A stretch of DNA of 64,000 nt from Pontibacillus halophilus JSM 076056 = DSM 19796. GTDB lineage: Bacteria > Bacillota > Bacilli > Bacillales > BH030062. Position 1 is the first letter of the stretch, and the number at the start of each line of letters is the position of its first letter. This document shows, piece by piece, positions 18,831 through 26,147 of the stretch. The notes beneath the pieces are model-generated. The model saw nothing but the letters and a program-made list of their open reading frames with translations. It was not told the origin of the DNA and ran no database searches. The position numbers and the translations under genes are program-made. Location of the stretch: contig NZ_AULI01000010.1 in NCBI RefSeq assembly GCF_000425205.1, positions 62,001 to 126,000 of the forward strand. Reading direction: 5' to 3'.

Positions 18831-18856
18831 CATTATGTGAAATATTTCACATAATG
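18831..18856. promoter_or_regulatory. 26-bp perfect palindrome, Rex- or FNR-type operator
   Basis: Two 13-base arms (CATTATGTGAAAT and its complement) meet without a spacer. The core TGTGAAATATTTCACA fits both the Rex site (TGTGAA-N4-TTCACA) and the Bacillus FNR site (TGTGA-N6-TCACA). It is the only strong element upstream of lctP, a known Rex target gene in Firmicutes. A possible -10 (TATAAT, 18788-18793 on the minus strand) would put the site about 62 bases upstream of the transcription start. Confidence 0.75.
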
Positions 18857-18905
18857 AATTACTAATAACAAACTTCCATGTATGTGTACTCTAAGTCATG
18901 AAATT

Positions 18906-18933
18906 AAGCCCAGGCCATCAGCCTGGGCTTTCC
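18906..18933 (-). terminator. Terminator after the repeat-protein gene
   Basis: AGCCCAGGC pairs with GCCTGGGCT around a short loop, followed by TTAATTT on the minus strand. Confidence 0.8.
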
Positions 18934-18944
18934 TGAAAATCTAA

Positions 18945-20276
18945 TTAAGCACGTCGTCTAGCATAAACTGCCGTTCCAGCCAATAAGGCTAAGATTGGCA
19001 CTAGATACCAAGCTAGGTTAAAGGATTGCGCCGTTCCTCCCATTCCTGTCTTCGGCATTTCAGAAGGCATCTCAGTAGCAGCAAACTGTTCTGGGAATTG
19101 TGCTACAAATCCAGAAGAAAGAGCTTTACCTGCTCCATACATATGTCCGTAGGATTCACGTAACATTGTGTACGTGGTCTCGTAATCTTCCATGGCGTAA
19201 GAATCGAATGTTTGGATCAAATAGTCTACATGGCTTGCTAAATTCTTAGAAAGAGTATCAGCTTGCAGTTCACCCTTTGTGGCAGTTTCTAAGAATTGTG
19301 AGAAGTCCGCACGGTAGTCTTCTAACGCTTGTAGAGCCTCTTCTTTAGCGGCTTCATCCTCATTAGCACTTGCCTTAACGTAGTCTACGAAGTCTCCGAT
19401 ATGTCCTGACCACATCTCTTTAAACTGATTACCCGCTTCTTCACCATAAATGGAAGCTATGGCATTTGAAAGGTCTTCAGTGTTATTGCTTAGTGCTGTA
19501 ACAGAAGCCTCATAATCTTCAGCACCGTCTATACCATTTTGCATGGCCATCATCGCTAGACCAGCATGTTCAGCTAGCAAATGGTTTAGATTTGAACGGA
19601 GGTCAGCCGCTGGTGTAACTGCTTGTGTGTTGTTAAATTTATCTGGGAACTGGTTTACAATTGCACTTGAAAGCCCTTTACTCACACCATACATGTGCTC
19701 AATCGCTTCACGCTCATATTCGTATGCTTCTTCATAATTTCCTGCCACGTAATTGTCAAATGCGCTGATGAGTTGATTGATATGCATCTGTAGGCCTTCA
19801 GCTAATTTCTCAGCCTCCAATCGTTCACCGGTTGCTTTCTCCATAAACTGAGAGAAATCTTTACGATATTGATCCAACTCTTCTAGAGCTTGTTCTTTCG
19901 CAGCTTCGTCGTTATTTCCCGTTCCTTTCACGTAATCGACGAAGAAACCAATGTGATCAGACCAAATCTGTTTGAATTGTTGTTGCGCTTCTTGTCCATA
20001 TACGGACCCAATGGCTTTAGATAAATCTTCTGTATTAGCAGAGAGCGCACTAGCTGAATTCTCAAAGTCTGCTGCACCTTCTGCGCCCTTTCTCATTGTT
20101 TCAGCTGCTAAATAAGCATGTTCACTTAAGAGTCGGTCAAGTGAAGCTCTCAATTCTACCGCCTCCGTCGTCACAGTAGGTGTCGTGTGATGCTCCGCAT
20201 TTACAATCCCTGAAGTCGTTGGTAGCAATAAGGATACGCTCATTGGAACAACGAGCAACGTCTTTTTCATGTTCAT
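18945..20276 (-). CDS. Secreted two-repeat protein with sortase-like MPKTG anchor
   Basis: A 443-residue exported protein. Signal peptide at residues ~1-27 (ending VNAEH). Two ~165-residue repeats follow (about 38-210 and 222-395), each predicted all-helical. Shared landmarks are LL(S/A)EHA, ALS.NTEDLS.AI, W(S)(D/G)HIG.FVDYVK, YR.DFSQF, H(I/V)..LI..FD.Y and HMYG..K.LSS. The conserved His, Asp and Glu in helices could bind a metal or haem (inference). The C-terminus has MPKTGMGG, a hydrophobic stretch and RRRA, an LPXTG-like sorting signal. It lies downstream of an ECF sigma/anti-sigma pair, after a terminator, with its own sigma-like promoter at 20310-20338. No family is firmly recognised. 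Confidence 0.75.
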   Translation of the reverse strand: MNMKKTLLVVPMSVSLLLPTTSGIVNAEHHTTPTVTTEAVELRASLDRLLSEHAYLAAETMRKGAEGAADFENSASALSANTEDLSKAIGSVYGQEAQQQFKQIWSDHIGFFVDYVKGTGNNDEAAKEQALEELDQYRKDFSQFMEKATGERLEAEKLAEGLQMHINQLISAFDNYVAGNYEEAYEYEREAIEHMYGVSKGLSSAIVNQFPDKFNNTQAVTPAADLRSNLNHLLAEHAGLAMMAMQNGIDGAEDYEASVTALSNNTEDLSNAIASIYGEEAGNQFKEMWSGHIGDFVDYVKASANEDEAAKEEALQALEDYRADFSQFLETATKGELQADTLSKNLASHVDYLIQTFDSYAMEDYETTYTMLRESYGHMYGAGKALSSGFVAQFPEQFAATEMPSEMPKTGMGGTAQSFNLAWYLVPILALLAGTAVYARRRA

Positions 20277-20309
20277 GTTTCTCTCCCCTTTTCAACTTAT
20301 TTTCACTAA

Positions 20310-20338
20310 GCTATCGAGAGGAGATTCTATTTGGATCA
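20310..20338 (-). promoter_or_regulatory. Candidate ECF-sigma promoter of the repeat-protein gene
   Basis: On the minus strand TGATC, 17 bases, CGATAG. The same two blocks at the same spacing occur before the sigma gene (21863-21891). The layout also resembles the mycobacterial SigK promoter (CCATCC / CGAATA). It ends 34 bases before the start codon. Confidence 0.45.
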
Positions 20339-20428
20339 CATTTCACGAACATTTCTTAAAAAAAGTTATACCACCCACTTTGATGATTCTCTTTACCCAC
20401 CACAGAAACGAATTTATTCACGGATAAT

Positions 20429-20470
20429 AAAAGAACCAGTACACATCAATAGAATGTGTACTGGTTCTTA
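20429..20470 (-). terminator. Terminator after the sigma/anti-sigma operon
   Basis: AAGAACCAGTACACAT pairs perfectly with ATGTGTACTGGTTCTT (16 bp, loop of six), flanked by A/T-rich sequence on the minus strand. It isolates the repeat-protein gene from the anti-sigma gene. Confidence 0.9.
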
Positions 20471-20473
20471 CTC

Positions 20474-21223
20474 TTATAGCTCTGAACTTAAGATAACAGT
20501 TCCTTGAGGGGTTTCGCTTGAAGCATCGGGTTCTTTGGAGATTGCGATGGTATCCCACTCATCCTCTGTTTGTTTGTTTAGAGCATACGCGACCGCACCT
20601 TCTCCAGCATCATTAACGGTAAAACTCCCTGCTCGTATTGGCGTATCTCCTTTAATCAGCCAGACTTGATACACTTCATCACCTTGAAGAGAGTCAAGTT
20701 TGTCAGCTTCAACGACTAACATCTTGTCATTATCTTGTTGAATAATAGAAGCTGTTGCCCCTCCTGTTTGTTCACCTTGGAGGACAACCTTATTCTTAAT
20801 TTCATCGATGCCCTCTGCAAATTCAGATGAAGAATCCCCATTCATAGCGAGCAAGTAGGCGTTGCCTGCTAGTGACAGGAACAAGGCTGCTGCTAGCAAG
20901 TTTTTCGTCCAATTTCGTTGAAGCACATTTCGGACATTTCCCTTCTTCTCTTTACTTTCTTCCTGCTTATTCTCAAATGACGTTCCATCCACTTCGACTT
21001 CTTCTTCAGCAAACACATGTCCGAGCACACGTTCTTTCATCCCTGGTGGAGGGGAGGATGGTTCAACAGAATAAGGGAGGTCTTCCATCAATTCTTGTAG
21101 TTCCTTGACTTCATCCGCACATTCCTGACACTCTTCTAGATGTTTCAAGAACGCTTTCTCTTCACGTTCACTTAAGTTTCCATTTACATAATCGATGACT
21201 TGGTCAGCGTATTCATGTGACAT
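20474..21223 (-). CDS. Zinc-binding anti-sigma factor, RskA-like
   Basis: A membrane anti-sigma factor, 249 residues from ATG 21223. Order: a zinc-associated anti-sigma domain (HLEECQEC, the His-x3-Cys-x2-Cys motif, near residue 30), a cytoplasmic linker, one helix (LLAAALFLSLAGNAYLLAM, ~110-128), and an external RskA-type domain with YQVWLIKGDTPIRAGSF. It should hold the ECF sigma factor inactive until the outer part senses stress. AAGGGGG lies eight bases before ATG 21223; the TTG two codons earlier is too close. The start overlaps the sigma gene by 11 bases. Confidence 0.88.
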   Translation of the reverse strand: MSHEYADQVIDYVNGNLSEREEKAFLKHLEECQECADEVKELQELMEDLPYSVEPSSPPPGMKERVLGHVFAEEEVEVDGTSFENKQEESKEKKGNVRNVLQRNWTKNLLAAALFLSLAGNAYLLAMNGDSSSEFAEGIDEIKNKVVLQGEQTGGATASIIQQDNDKMLVVEADKLDSLQGDEVYQVWLIKGDTPIRAGSFTVNDAGEGAVAYALNKQTEDEWDTIAISKEPDASSETPQGTVILSSEL

Positions 21224-21776
21224 CCCCAAGACCCCCTTTCTCCTTCAGTTGACCCAACTCTTTCTTTAAATGCTTTAATGCTAGCCTAATTCGCCCTTTC
21301 ACGGTTCCTAACGAGAGATTGAGATGGTCTGCAATCTCTCGCTGGGTTAGTCCTTTAAAGTAAAATAGGTTCACAATGCTTGCTTGTTCATTCGATAACG
21401 TTTGAACGGCTTTTCGCAACATTTCTCCACGCTCTTTCCATTCTAGTAAATCTTCCGTTGAAGGTTCGTATTCATCGTAGTCTTTGTTATCTTCCAATGT
21501 GTAGTTTTGATTCTCTTTCTTCTTAAGCAGATCAATCGCCGTATATCTCATCACAGTTAACAGCCAGGATGAGAACTTCCCTTTCGTTGAATCGTACTTG
21601 GCTCGCCTCGTCCATAGTTTGAGAAATAGTTCTTGGACAGCTTCTTCAGCCATTTCGTTTTGTTGACACGTTCGATAAGCCATTGAGAACAGCAGCTTCT
21701 CATATTTATCATACAATGCCTCAAGGGCTTCTTTGTCTCCATTTAAGAGACGCTGATACAGCTCCTCATCATTCAT
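21213..21776 (-). CDS. ECF RNA polymerase sigma factor
   Basis: A sigma-70 factor with only regions 2 and 4, 187 residues. Region 2 spans ~22-90 (MAEEAVQELFLKLWTRRAKYD; FSSWLLTVMRYTAIDLLKK) and region 4 ~125-180 (ALSNEQ-like TLSNEQASIVNLFYFKGLTQREIADHLN helix-turn-helix, LGTVKGRIRLAL). The frame is open to 21806, but AAGGAG is correctly spaced for ATG 21776. The pairing with an RskA-type anti-sigma suggests the SigK-like ECF group. It probably drives its own promoter (21863-21891) and that of the downstream surface protein. Confidence 0.92.
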   Translation of the reverse strand: MNDEELYQRLLNGDKEALEALYDKYEKLLFSMAYRTCQQNEMAEEAVQELFLKLWTRRAKYDSTKGKFSSWLLTVMRYTAIDLLKKKENQNYTLEDNKDYDEYEPSTEDLLEWKERGEMLRKAVQTLSNEQASIVNLFYFKGLTQREIADHLNLSLGTVKGRIRLALKHLKKELGQLKEKGGLGDVT

Positions 21777-21862
21777 GAACATTCTCCTTCTACAAAATTC
21801 GTACATTCATCATAGCATAATGAATGGAAGAAAGATGAGGATGGAAACACCCCTCTCTCTAT

Positions 21863-21891
21863 CTATTCGATTGAACAAGACAAAAAGATCA
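21863..21891 (-). promoter_or_regulatory. Candidate autoregulatory ECF-sigma promoter
   Basis: TGATC, 17 bases, CGAATAG on the minus strand, matching the element at 20310-20338 in both blocks and spacing. It lies ~85 bases before the sigma start codon. Confidence 0.45.
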
Positions 21892-21996
21892 ACCTGTTAC
21901 AAAACCTCGCTGCTATTCCTCCCTTGTCATATCTGTTACACTGTTATTCAATAACAAGTAATTAGAACGACCTATAGATCGTCTAGGAGGAAGTCA

Positions 21997-22926
21997 ATGG
22001 AATTACATTTTCTTGGAACTGGTGCAGGCGTACCTTCAAAGAAGCGCAATGTATCTAGTTTAGCACTCCAAATGCTTCAAGAGCGAGGCAGTACCTGGCT
22101 ATTTGATTGCGGAGAAGCCACCCAGCACCAAATTCTACATACAAATATTCGTCCCCGACGTATTGAAAAGATCTTTATCACCCACCTGCACGGAGACCAT
22201 ATCTTCGGCTTACCAGGCCTACTTGGTTCCCGCTCATTCCAAGGCGGAGAAACTCCACTTGAAATCTATGGACCTAAAGGGATTGAGGCGTTTGTCGAGA
22301 CTGCTCTCACCATCAGCGGGACGCGCCTAAAATACAATATTGAAATTATAGAAATTGACGAGGAGGGCATCATCTTTGAAGATCATCAATTCCTTGTTGA
22401 ATGCCGTTCTCTCGACCATGGTTTATCAAGCTTTGGATACTCCATTCAAGAAAAGGATTCACCAGGAGAATTGCTTGTTGACCAATTAAAGGCAGATGGC
22501 ATAGAACCTGGTCCCATTTATCAGAAGATTAAAGACAACCCAACTGTTACACTAGAAGATGGAAGGGTATTGAATAGAAAAGACTATATCGGCCCAGACA
22601 AAAAAGGACGCAAGGTGTGCATTTTTGGAGATACGAGGTATGTTCCGAACTTGACAGACTTCGCCCGAAATGCAGATGTGCTCGTTCATGAGGCTACGTT
22701 TGCAGAGGGGGAAGAAGCCATGGCTCACGACTATCATCACTCGACAACCATTCAAGCCGCTCAATTTGCGAAGGATAGCCATGTACAGAAGCTCATCTTA
22801 AACCACATCTCGTCACGGTACCAAAACGATATGCTAGAAACCTTAAGAGAACAAGCTAGAACCATCTTCCCACACACCGATATAGCAACGGACTTGTCTC
22901 ACTTTCAAGTCCCTAACCAAACCTAA
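21997..22926 (+). CDS. rnz: Ribonuclease Z
   Basis: tRNA 3'-processing endonuclease (B. subtilis YqjK), 309 residues, metallo-beta-lactamase fold. The zinc motif [14 protein letters not shown] (HxHxDH) is near residue 63. GDTRYV near residue 212, HEATF and HYHSTT-like DYHHSTT supply the remaining ligands. An N-terminal [18 protein letters not shown] is typical. AGGAGGAAG precedes ATG 21997. It is followed after 13 bases by an aldehyde dehydrogenase, likely co-transcribed. Confidence 0.96.
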   Translation: MELHFLGTGAGVPSKKRNVSSLALQMLQERGSTWLFDCGEATQHQILHTNIRPRRIEKIFITHLHGDHIFGLPGLLGSRSFQGGETPLEIYGPKGIEAFVETALTISGTRLKYNIEIIEIDEEGIIFEDHQFLVECRSLDHGLSSFGYSIQEKDSPGELLVDQLKADGIEPGPIYQKIKDNPTVTLEDGRVLNRKDYIGPDKKGRKVCIFGDTRYVPNLTDFARNADVLVHEATFAEGEEAMAHDYHHSTTIQAAQFAKDSHVQKLILNHISSRYQNDMLETLREQARTIFPHTDIATDLSHFQVPNQT

Positions 22927-22939
22927 AGGGGAAATCGTT

Positions 22940-24307
22940 ATGACGATTCAAGAACTGATAGATAAACAAAAGGCGCTTTACCATACAGGACAAACAAAGC
23001 CTTACGAATTCCGGATTGCAATGCTTAATAAGCTCAAGAAACTAATCAAAGACAATGAAACGTCTATATTAGATGCATTGAAGAAAGACTTGAATAAATC
23101 TGAATATGAAGCCTATACAGCCGAAATTGGCTATTTGTATGCGGAAATTAACCATATCATTAAAGATTTGAAGCATTGGATGAAACCAACGAAAGTAGCT
23201 GCTCCACTCACACACAAAGGATCAAAAGGGATGATTTATAAAGAAGCTTACGGAGTTACCTTGGTCATCGCGCCATGGAATTATCCATTTCAGTTAGCCC
23301 TTTCTCCAGTACTAGGAGCTATTGCAGGTGGCAACACCGTGGTATTAAAGCCATCCGAACTTACCCCTAACACGTCTCACTTGTTAGCGGACTTGATCAC
23401 GAAGAACTTTGACCGTGCCTATTTCTCTGTAGTTGAGGGAGACAAGGACGTCAGTCAGAAACTGCTCGACCAACGTTTTGACTTGATCTTCTTTACCGGC
23501 AGCGTGCCCGTTGGGAAAATTGTCATGGAGAAAGCGAGCCAACATTTGACTCCAGTAGTATTGGAGTTAGGTGGTAAAAGCCCTGCCATTGTGGATGAGG
23601 ACGCTGACTTAGACCTAGCAGCGAAACGAATCATATGGGGGAAATGCTTGAATGCAGGACAAACGTGTATCGCACCTGATTACTTATACGTTCACGAAAG
23701 TGTGAAAGATGCGTTACTTTCTAAACTCGTTGTAAGCATTAAAGAAATGTACGGGGATCAACCACTAGAGAACGAAGAGTATAGCCACATCGTCAATGAA
23801 CGCCATTTCGACCGTTTAGTAGACTATATTCATAATGGGAACGTCTTTCACGGAGGCGAGCACAAGCGAGAGAACTTAGTGATTGAGCCAACAATCTTGA
23901 CTGACGCTACGTGGGATGATCGTGTGATGCAGGATGAAATCTTTGGGCCAATTCTGCCCGTGTTCACCTTCCACACTATTGAAGAAGTTGTGGAAGCGGT
24001 TCGTTCTAACGAGAAACCACTGGCCCTTTATTACTTCACAGAAGATGAAGATCGACAACAACATATCATTGAAGCACTTCCTTTCGGAGGTGGAGCTATG
24101 AACGATACCCTGATGCATATCACAAATCCGAACCTGCCATTTGGAGGAGTGGGACAAAGCGGCGTTGGTTCTTATCACGGCAAGGCAAGCTTTGATGCAT
24201 TCACCCATGAGAAGAGCATCTTAAAACAAACAACTAAATTTGACTTCGCCTTTCGTTATCCATCTTCAAAAACCGGGTTAAGTGTAATCAAGAAGTTGTT
24301 TCGATAA
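22940..24307 (+). CDS. Aldehyde dehydrogenase, class 3 (fatty aldehyde) type
   Basis: A 455-residue NAD(P)-dependent ALDH, similar to B. subtilis YwdH. The catalytic Cys243 is in NAGQTCIAPDY and the general base Glu209 in LELGGKSP. The substrate-side APWNYPFQL and the cofactor FTGSVPVGK are present. The hydrophobic C-terminus FAFRYPSSKTGLSVIKKLFR resembles the membrane-associating end of fatty aldehyde dehydrogenases. The ribosome site is AAAGGGGAAA. Co-transcribed with rnz; ends at a strong terminator. Confidence 0.9.
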   Translation: MTIQELIDKQKALYHTGQTKPYEFRIAMLNKLKKLIKDNETSILDALKKDLNKSEYEAYTAEIGYLYAEINHIIKDLKHWMKPTKVAAPLTHKGSKGMIYKEAYGVTLVIAPWNYPFQLALSPVLGAIAGGNTVVLKPSELTPNTSHLLADLITKNFDRAYFSVVEGDKDVSQKLLDQRFDLIFFTGSVPVGKIVMEKASQHLTPVVLELGGKSPAIVDEDADLDLAAKRIIWGKCLNAGQTCIAPDYLYVHESVKDALLSKLVVSIKEMYGDQPLENEEYSHIVNERHFDRLVDYIHNGNVFHGGEHKRENLVIEPTILTDATWDDRVMQDEIFGPILPVFTFHTIEEVVEAVRSNEKPLALYYFTEDEDRQQHIIEALPFGGGAMNDTLMHITNPNLPFGGVGQSGVGSYHGKASFDAFTHEKSILKQTTKFDFAFRYPSSKTGLSVIKKLFR

Positions 24308-24316
24308 TGATGGAAG

Positions 24317-24350
24317 ACAAGCTTAGAGAGTGCTCTAAGCTTGTTTTTAT
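24317..24350 (+). terminator. Terminator after rnz-aldehyde dehydrogenase
   Basis: ACAAGCTTAGAG and CTCTAAGCTTGT form a 12-bp stem followed by TTTTTAT. Confidence 0.92.
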
Positions 24351-24511
24351 TGATCAGAAATCGTGATGAACAAGAAATCGTGCTTTAAGAAATATCGTTA
24401 CCCTCTTCTCTTCCTTGCATAATGGGAGATGATGTGTAAGTACAAAGCGAGGTTGATGGTAGCTACTGCATAACATCCCCGCTAGACCCGTTAGCAAGTT
24501 TAAACCTCATG

Positions 24512-24688
24512 CTAAATTCTCTTTGAAACAAATATGAGACTCATTCCAAACATGATAACCAACAGCGAGATTAATAGAAAGATACCTCCAAACATGATAG
24601 CTGGAATGAGGTAACAGGCAGCAACAATTACTATGAGCCAGCCACTTACGAATAAACAGCTTGAGAATAAATCAATCAGATTATTTAT
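24512..24688 (-). CDS. Small two-helix membrane protein, apparent ATA start
   Basis: A 58-codon frame, not previously bounded by a normal start. AAGGAGGG (24696-24703) is followed after seven bases by ATA AAT AAT CTG. The frame then reads an amphipathic start (NNLIDLFSSCLFV) and two hydrophobic helices, about residues 11-30 and 34-54, with GGIF between and a KRI end, to TAG. The frame is closed upstream by a stop at 24707-24709, so no ATG, GTG or TTG fits; CTG eleven codons later would be 17 bases from the ribosome site. Coding is supported by composition and the ribosome site only. It could be a decayed gene. Confidence 0.5.
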   Translation of the reverse strand: MNNLIDLFSSCLFVSGWLIVIVAACYLIPAIMFGGIFLLISLLVIMFGMSLIFVSKRI

Positions 24689-24695
24689 AGATTCG

Positions 24696-24703
24696 CCCTC
24701 CTT
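24696..24703 (-). promoter_or_regulatory. Strong Shine-Dalgarno before an ATA codon
   Basis: AAGGAGGG on the minus strand, seven bases before ATA 24688. No standard start codon lies within range in the open frame. Confidence 0.6.
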
Positions 24704-24964
24704 AATCTATAAGACTTGATTTCGAATACTAAGACTTGTTGGCGCAGAAATGAACCAACCGATTGTATAACAACTTATGTACTCTTTCCTCATTTCAAGT
24801 AGGATTACCTAATTCACGCCACACTTTTCCGCCAATTTAACTAATGGCCCCAACTGAAAACCATACTTATACGAATGAGCATTTTTATACTAACAAGTGT
24901 TGTGATAAGGAATGTCCGAACCTTCACCTCCATAGACTTACAGAGAAGAAAGGAGGTGGTCTTG

Positions 24965-25336
24965 ATGATTGAGTGGAGTGTTACTCTTGCAGCTATCGCG
25001 TTTATTTTCCTTGTCATTTTTCTGATTCTGACGTTACGGAAACTCATGGAAACTATAGCTGAAACAAAAGAAACACTGACTGATGCCCGTAAATCCGTAA
25101 CCAGCATTACAGATGAAGCGGAAGAACTAATACATGAAGCCAACAAAATTTCAGATGATGTAAAAGGAAAAATGGAAGCTGTTGATCCGTTAATTGAGTC
25201 AGTTCATGATGTGGGAGACATGTTACATGATGTTACTAGTTCAATAAAAAGAACTGCTTTAAAAAATGAAAATAGGAAAACCATCCATACACAAGATAAA
25301 GAACAGAATCAACCTGTGCGTATTAAATTGAAGTAA
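24965..25336 (+). CDS. DUF948 (YtxG/YoxC-like) membrane-anchored protein
   Basis: A 123-residue protein with one N-terminal helix (WSVTLAAIAFIFLVIFLILTL) and a long coiled-coil, KLMETIAETKETLTDARKS to about residue 90, with the repeated SITDEAEEL/EANKISDDV pattern of DUF948. Homologues in B. subtilis (YtxG) are general stress proteins of unknown action. ATG 24965 follows AAAGGAGGTGG; the frame begins at 24875, but that part is out of register with the ribosome site. No sigma-B promoter was found upstream. Confidence 0.8.
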   Translation: MIEWSVTLAAIAFIFLVIFLILTLRKLMETIAETKETLTDARKSVTSITDEAEELIHEANKISDDVKGKMEAVDPLIESVHDVGDMLHDVTSSIKRTALKNENRKTIHTQDKEQNQPVRIKLK

Positions 25337-25637
25337 GCAGAATGAAGCAGTGGAAACGCTGTATCCAAAAAGCTGAATTGTTCCATTATGTCAAGATGAA
25401 CATCAAAATAGATAAAAAGGAAGAACGCATCGACTCAAAGGAGGTGAAGTTCTTCCTTTCTCACATTTGTAAACACAATTCAGTAGTTCTGGTAAATCTA
25501 CCCCCTACATTCTGCTAGGTGAAAATGCTGTAATAGAACAAGAGAGGCTTCCAATTAGATACCTTTCAATCGACTTACACCCAAAGTATCATTATGTAAG
25601 AATTGCCCCCTTCTTTCTGCTTGCTCTCCCTTACACT
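25337..25637. other. Intergenic region with hairpin whose loop holds a full anti-SD complement
   Basis: No gene is seen. An 11-bp perfect stem (AAAGGAAGAAC 25416-25426 / GTTCTTCCTTT 25449-25459) encloses a 22-base loop containing AAAGGAGGTGA (25437-25447), the full complement of the 16S 3' end. No start codon is properly spaced after it. The T-run is poor, so it is a weak terminator at best. Confidence 0.5.
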
Positions 25638-26129
25638 TTAACGAAAATAAACATGCTCCACCATGAATCCTTCTTCATTCACGGTCATCTTTCCGAAAGA
25701 ATGATAAGGAAGTTTCCGTTTGTACGTTGGGGAACCAGGGTTAAATAATAGGATCCCATTGTGATAGCGTGACATGGGGATGTGTGAATGTCCGAATATA
25801 ATCATATCTATCCCTTCCTCCTGGAACGCTTGTATTGCTCGCCTTTCCGTTGTTCCTCGCTCGCCATGACCATGCACAAGGCCGATTTTCATTCCTTGTA
25901 TCGTTACAATGTGTCGCGCTGGCAAGAGTTCAAGAATAGACTCATTATCTACATTCCCATAAACGCCTTCTGTTGGTGCATACGAGATAATCTCCTTGTA
26001 AACATCACTTGTTTGCCAATCTCCTGCATGAAGAATGTAATCTGCATCTTTCATTTCTTGTTTAAGAATTTGAGGAAACCCTCTTGTCTTTGAAGGCAAA
26101 TGAGTATCGGCTATGATGATTACTTTCAC
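25638..26129 (-). CDS. YfcE/MJ0936-type metallophosphoesterase
   Basis: A 163-residue calcineurin-like phosphodiesterase. All metal motifs are in order: DTHLP (8-12), GDW (~38), GNVDNE (~58), HGHG (~85) and GHSHIP (~113). Small members of this family hydrolyse phosphodiesters or act on damaged nucleotides; the physiological substrate is unknown. It resembles B. subtilis YsnB but without rph/ysnA neighbours. GTG start at 26129 with AAAGGAGG eight bases upstream. Follows the LysM-GH18 gene by 18 bases, so it is probably in the same operon. Confidence 0.87.
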   Translation of the reverse strand: MKVIIIADTHLPSKTRGFPQILKQEMKDADYILHAGDWQTSDVYKEIISYAPTEGVYGNVDNESILELLPARHIVTIQGMKIGLVHGHGERGTTERRAIQAFQEEGIDMIIFGHSHIPMSRYHNGILLFNPGSPTYKRKLPYHSFGKMTVNEEGFMVEHVYFR

Positions 26130-26147
26130 ATGGTCTTCCTCCTTTCT

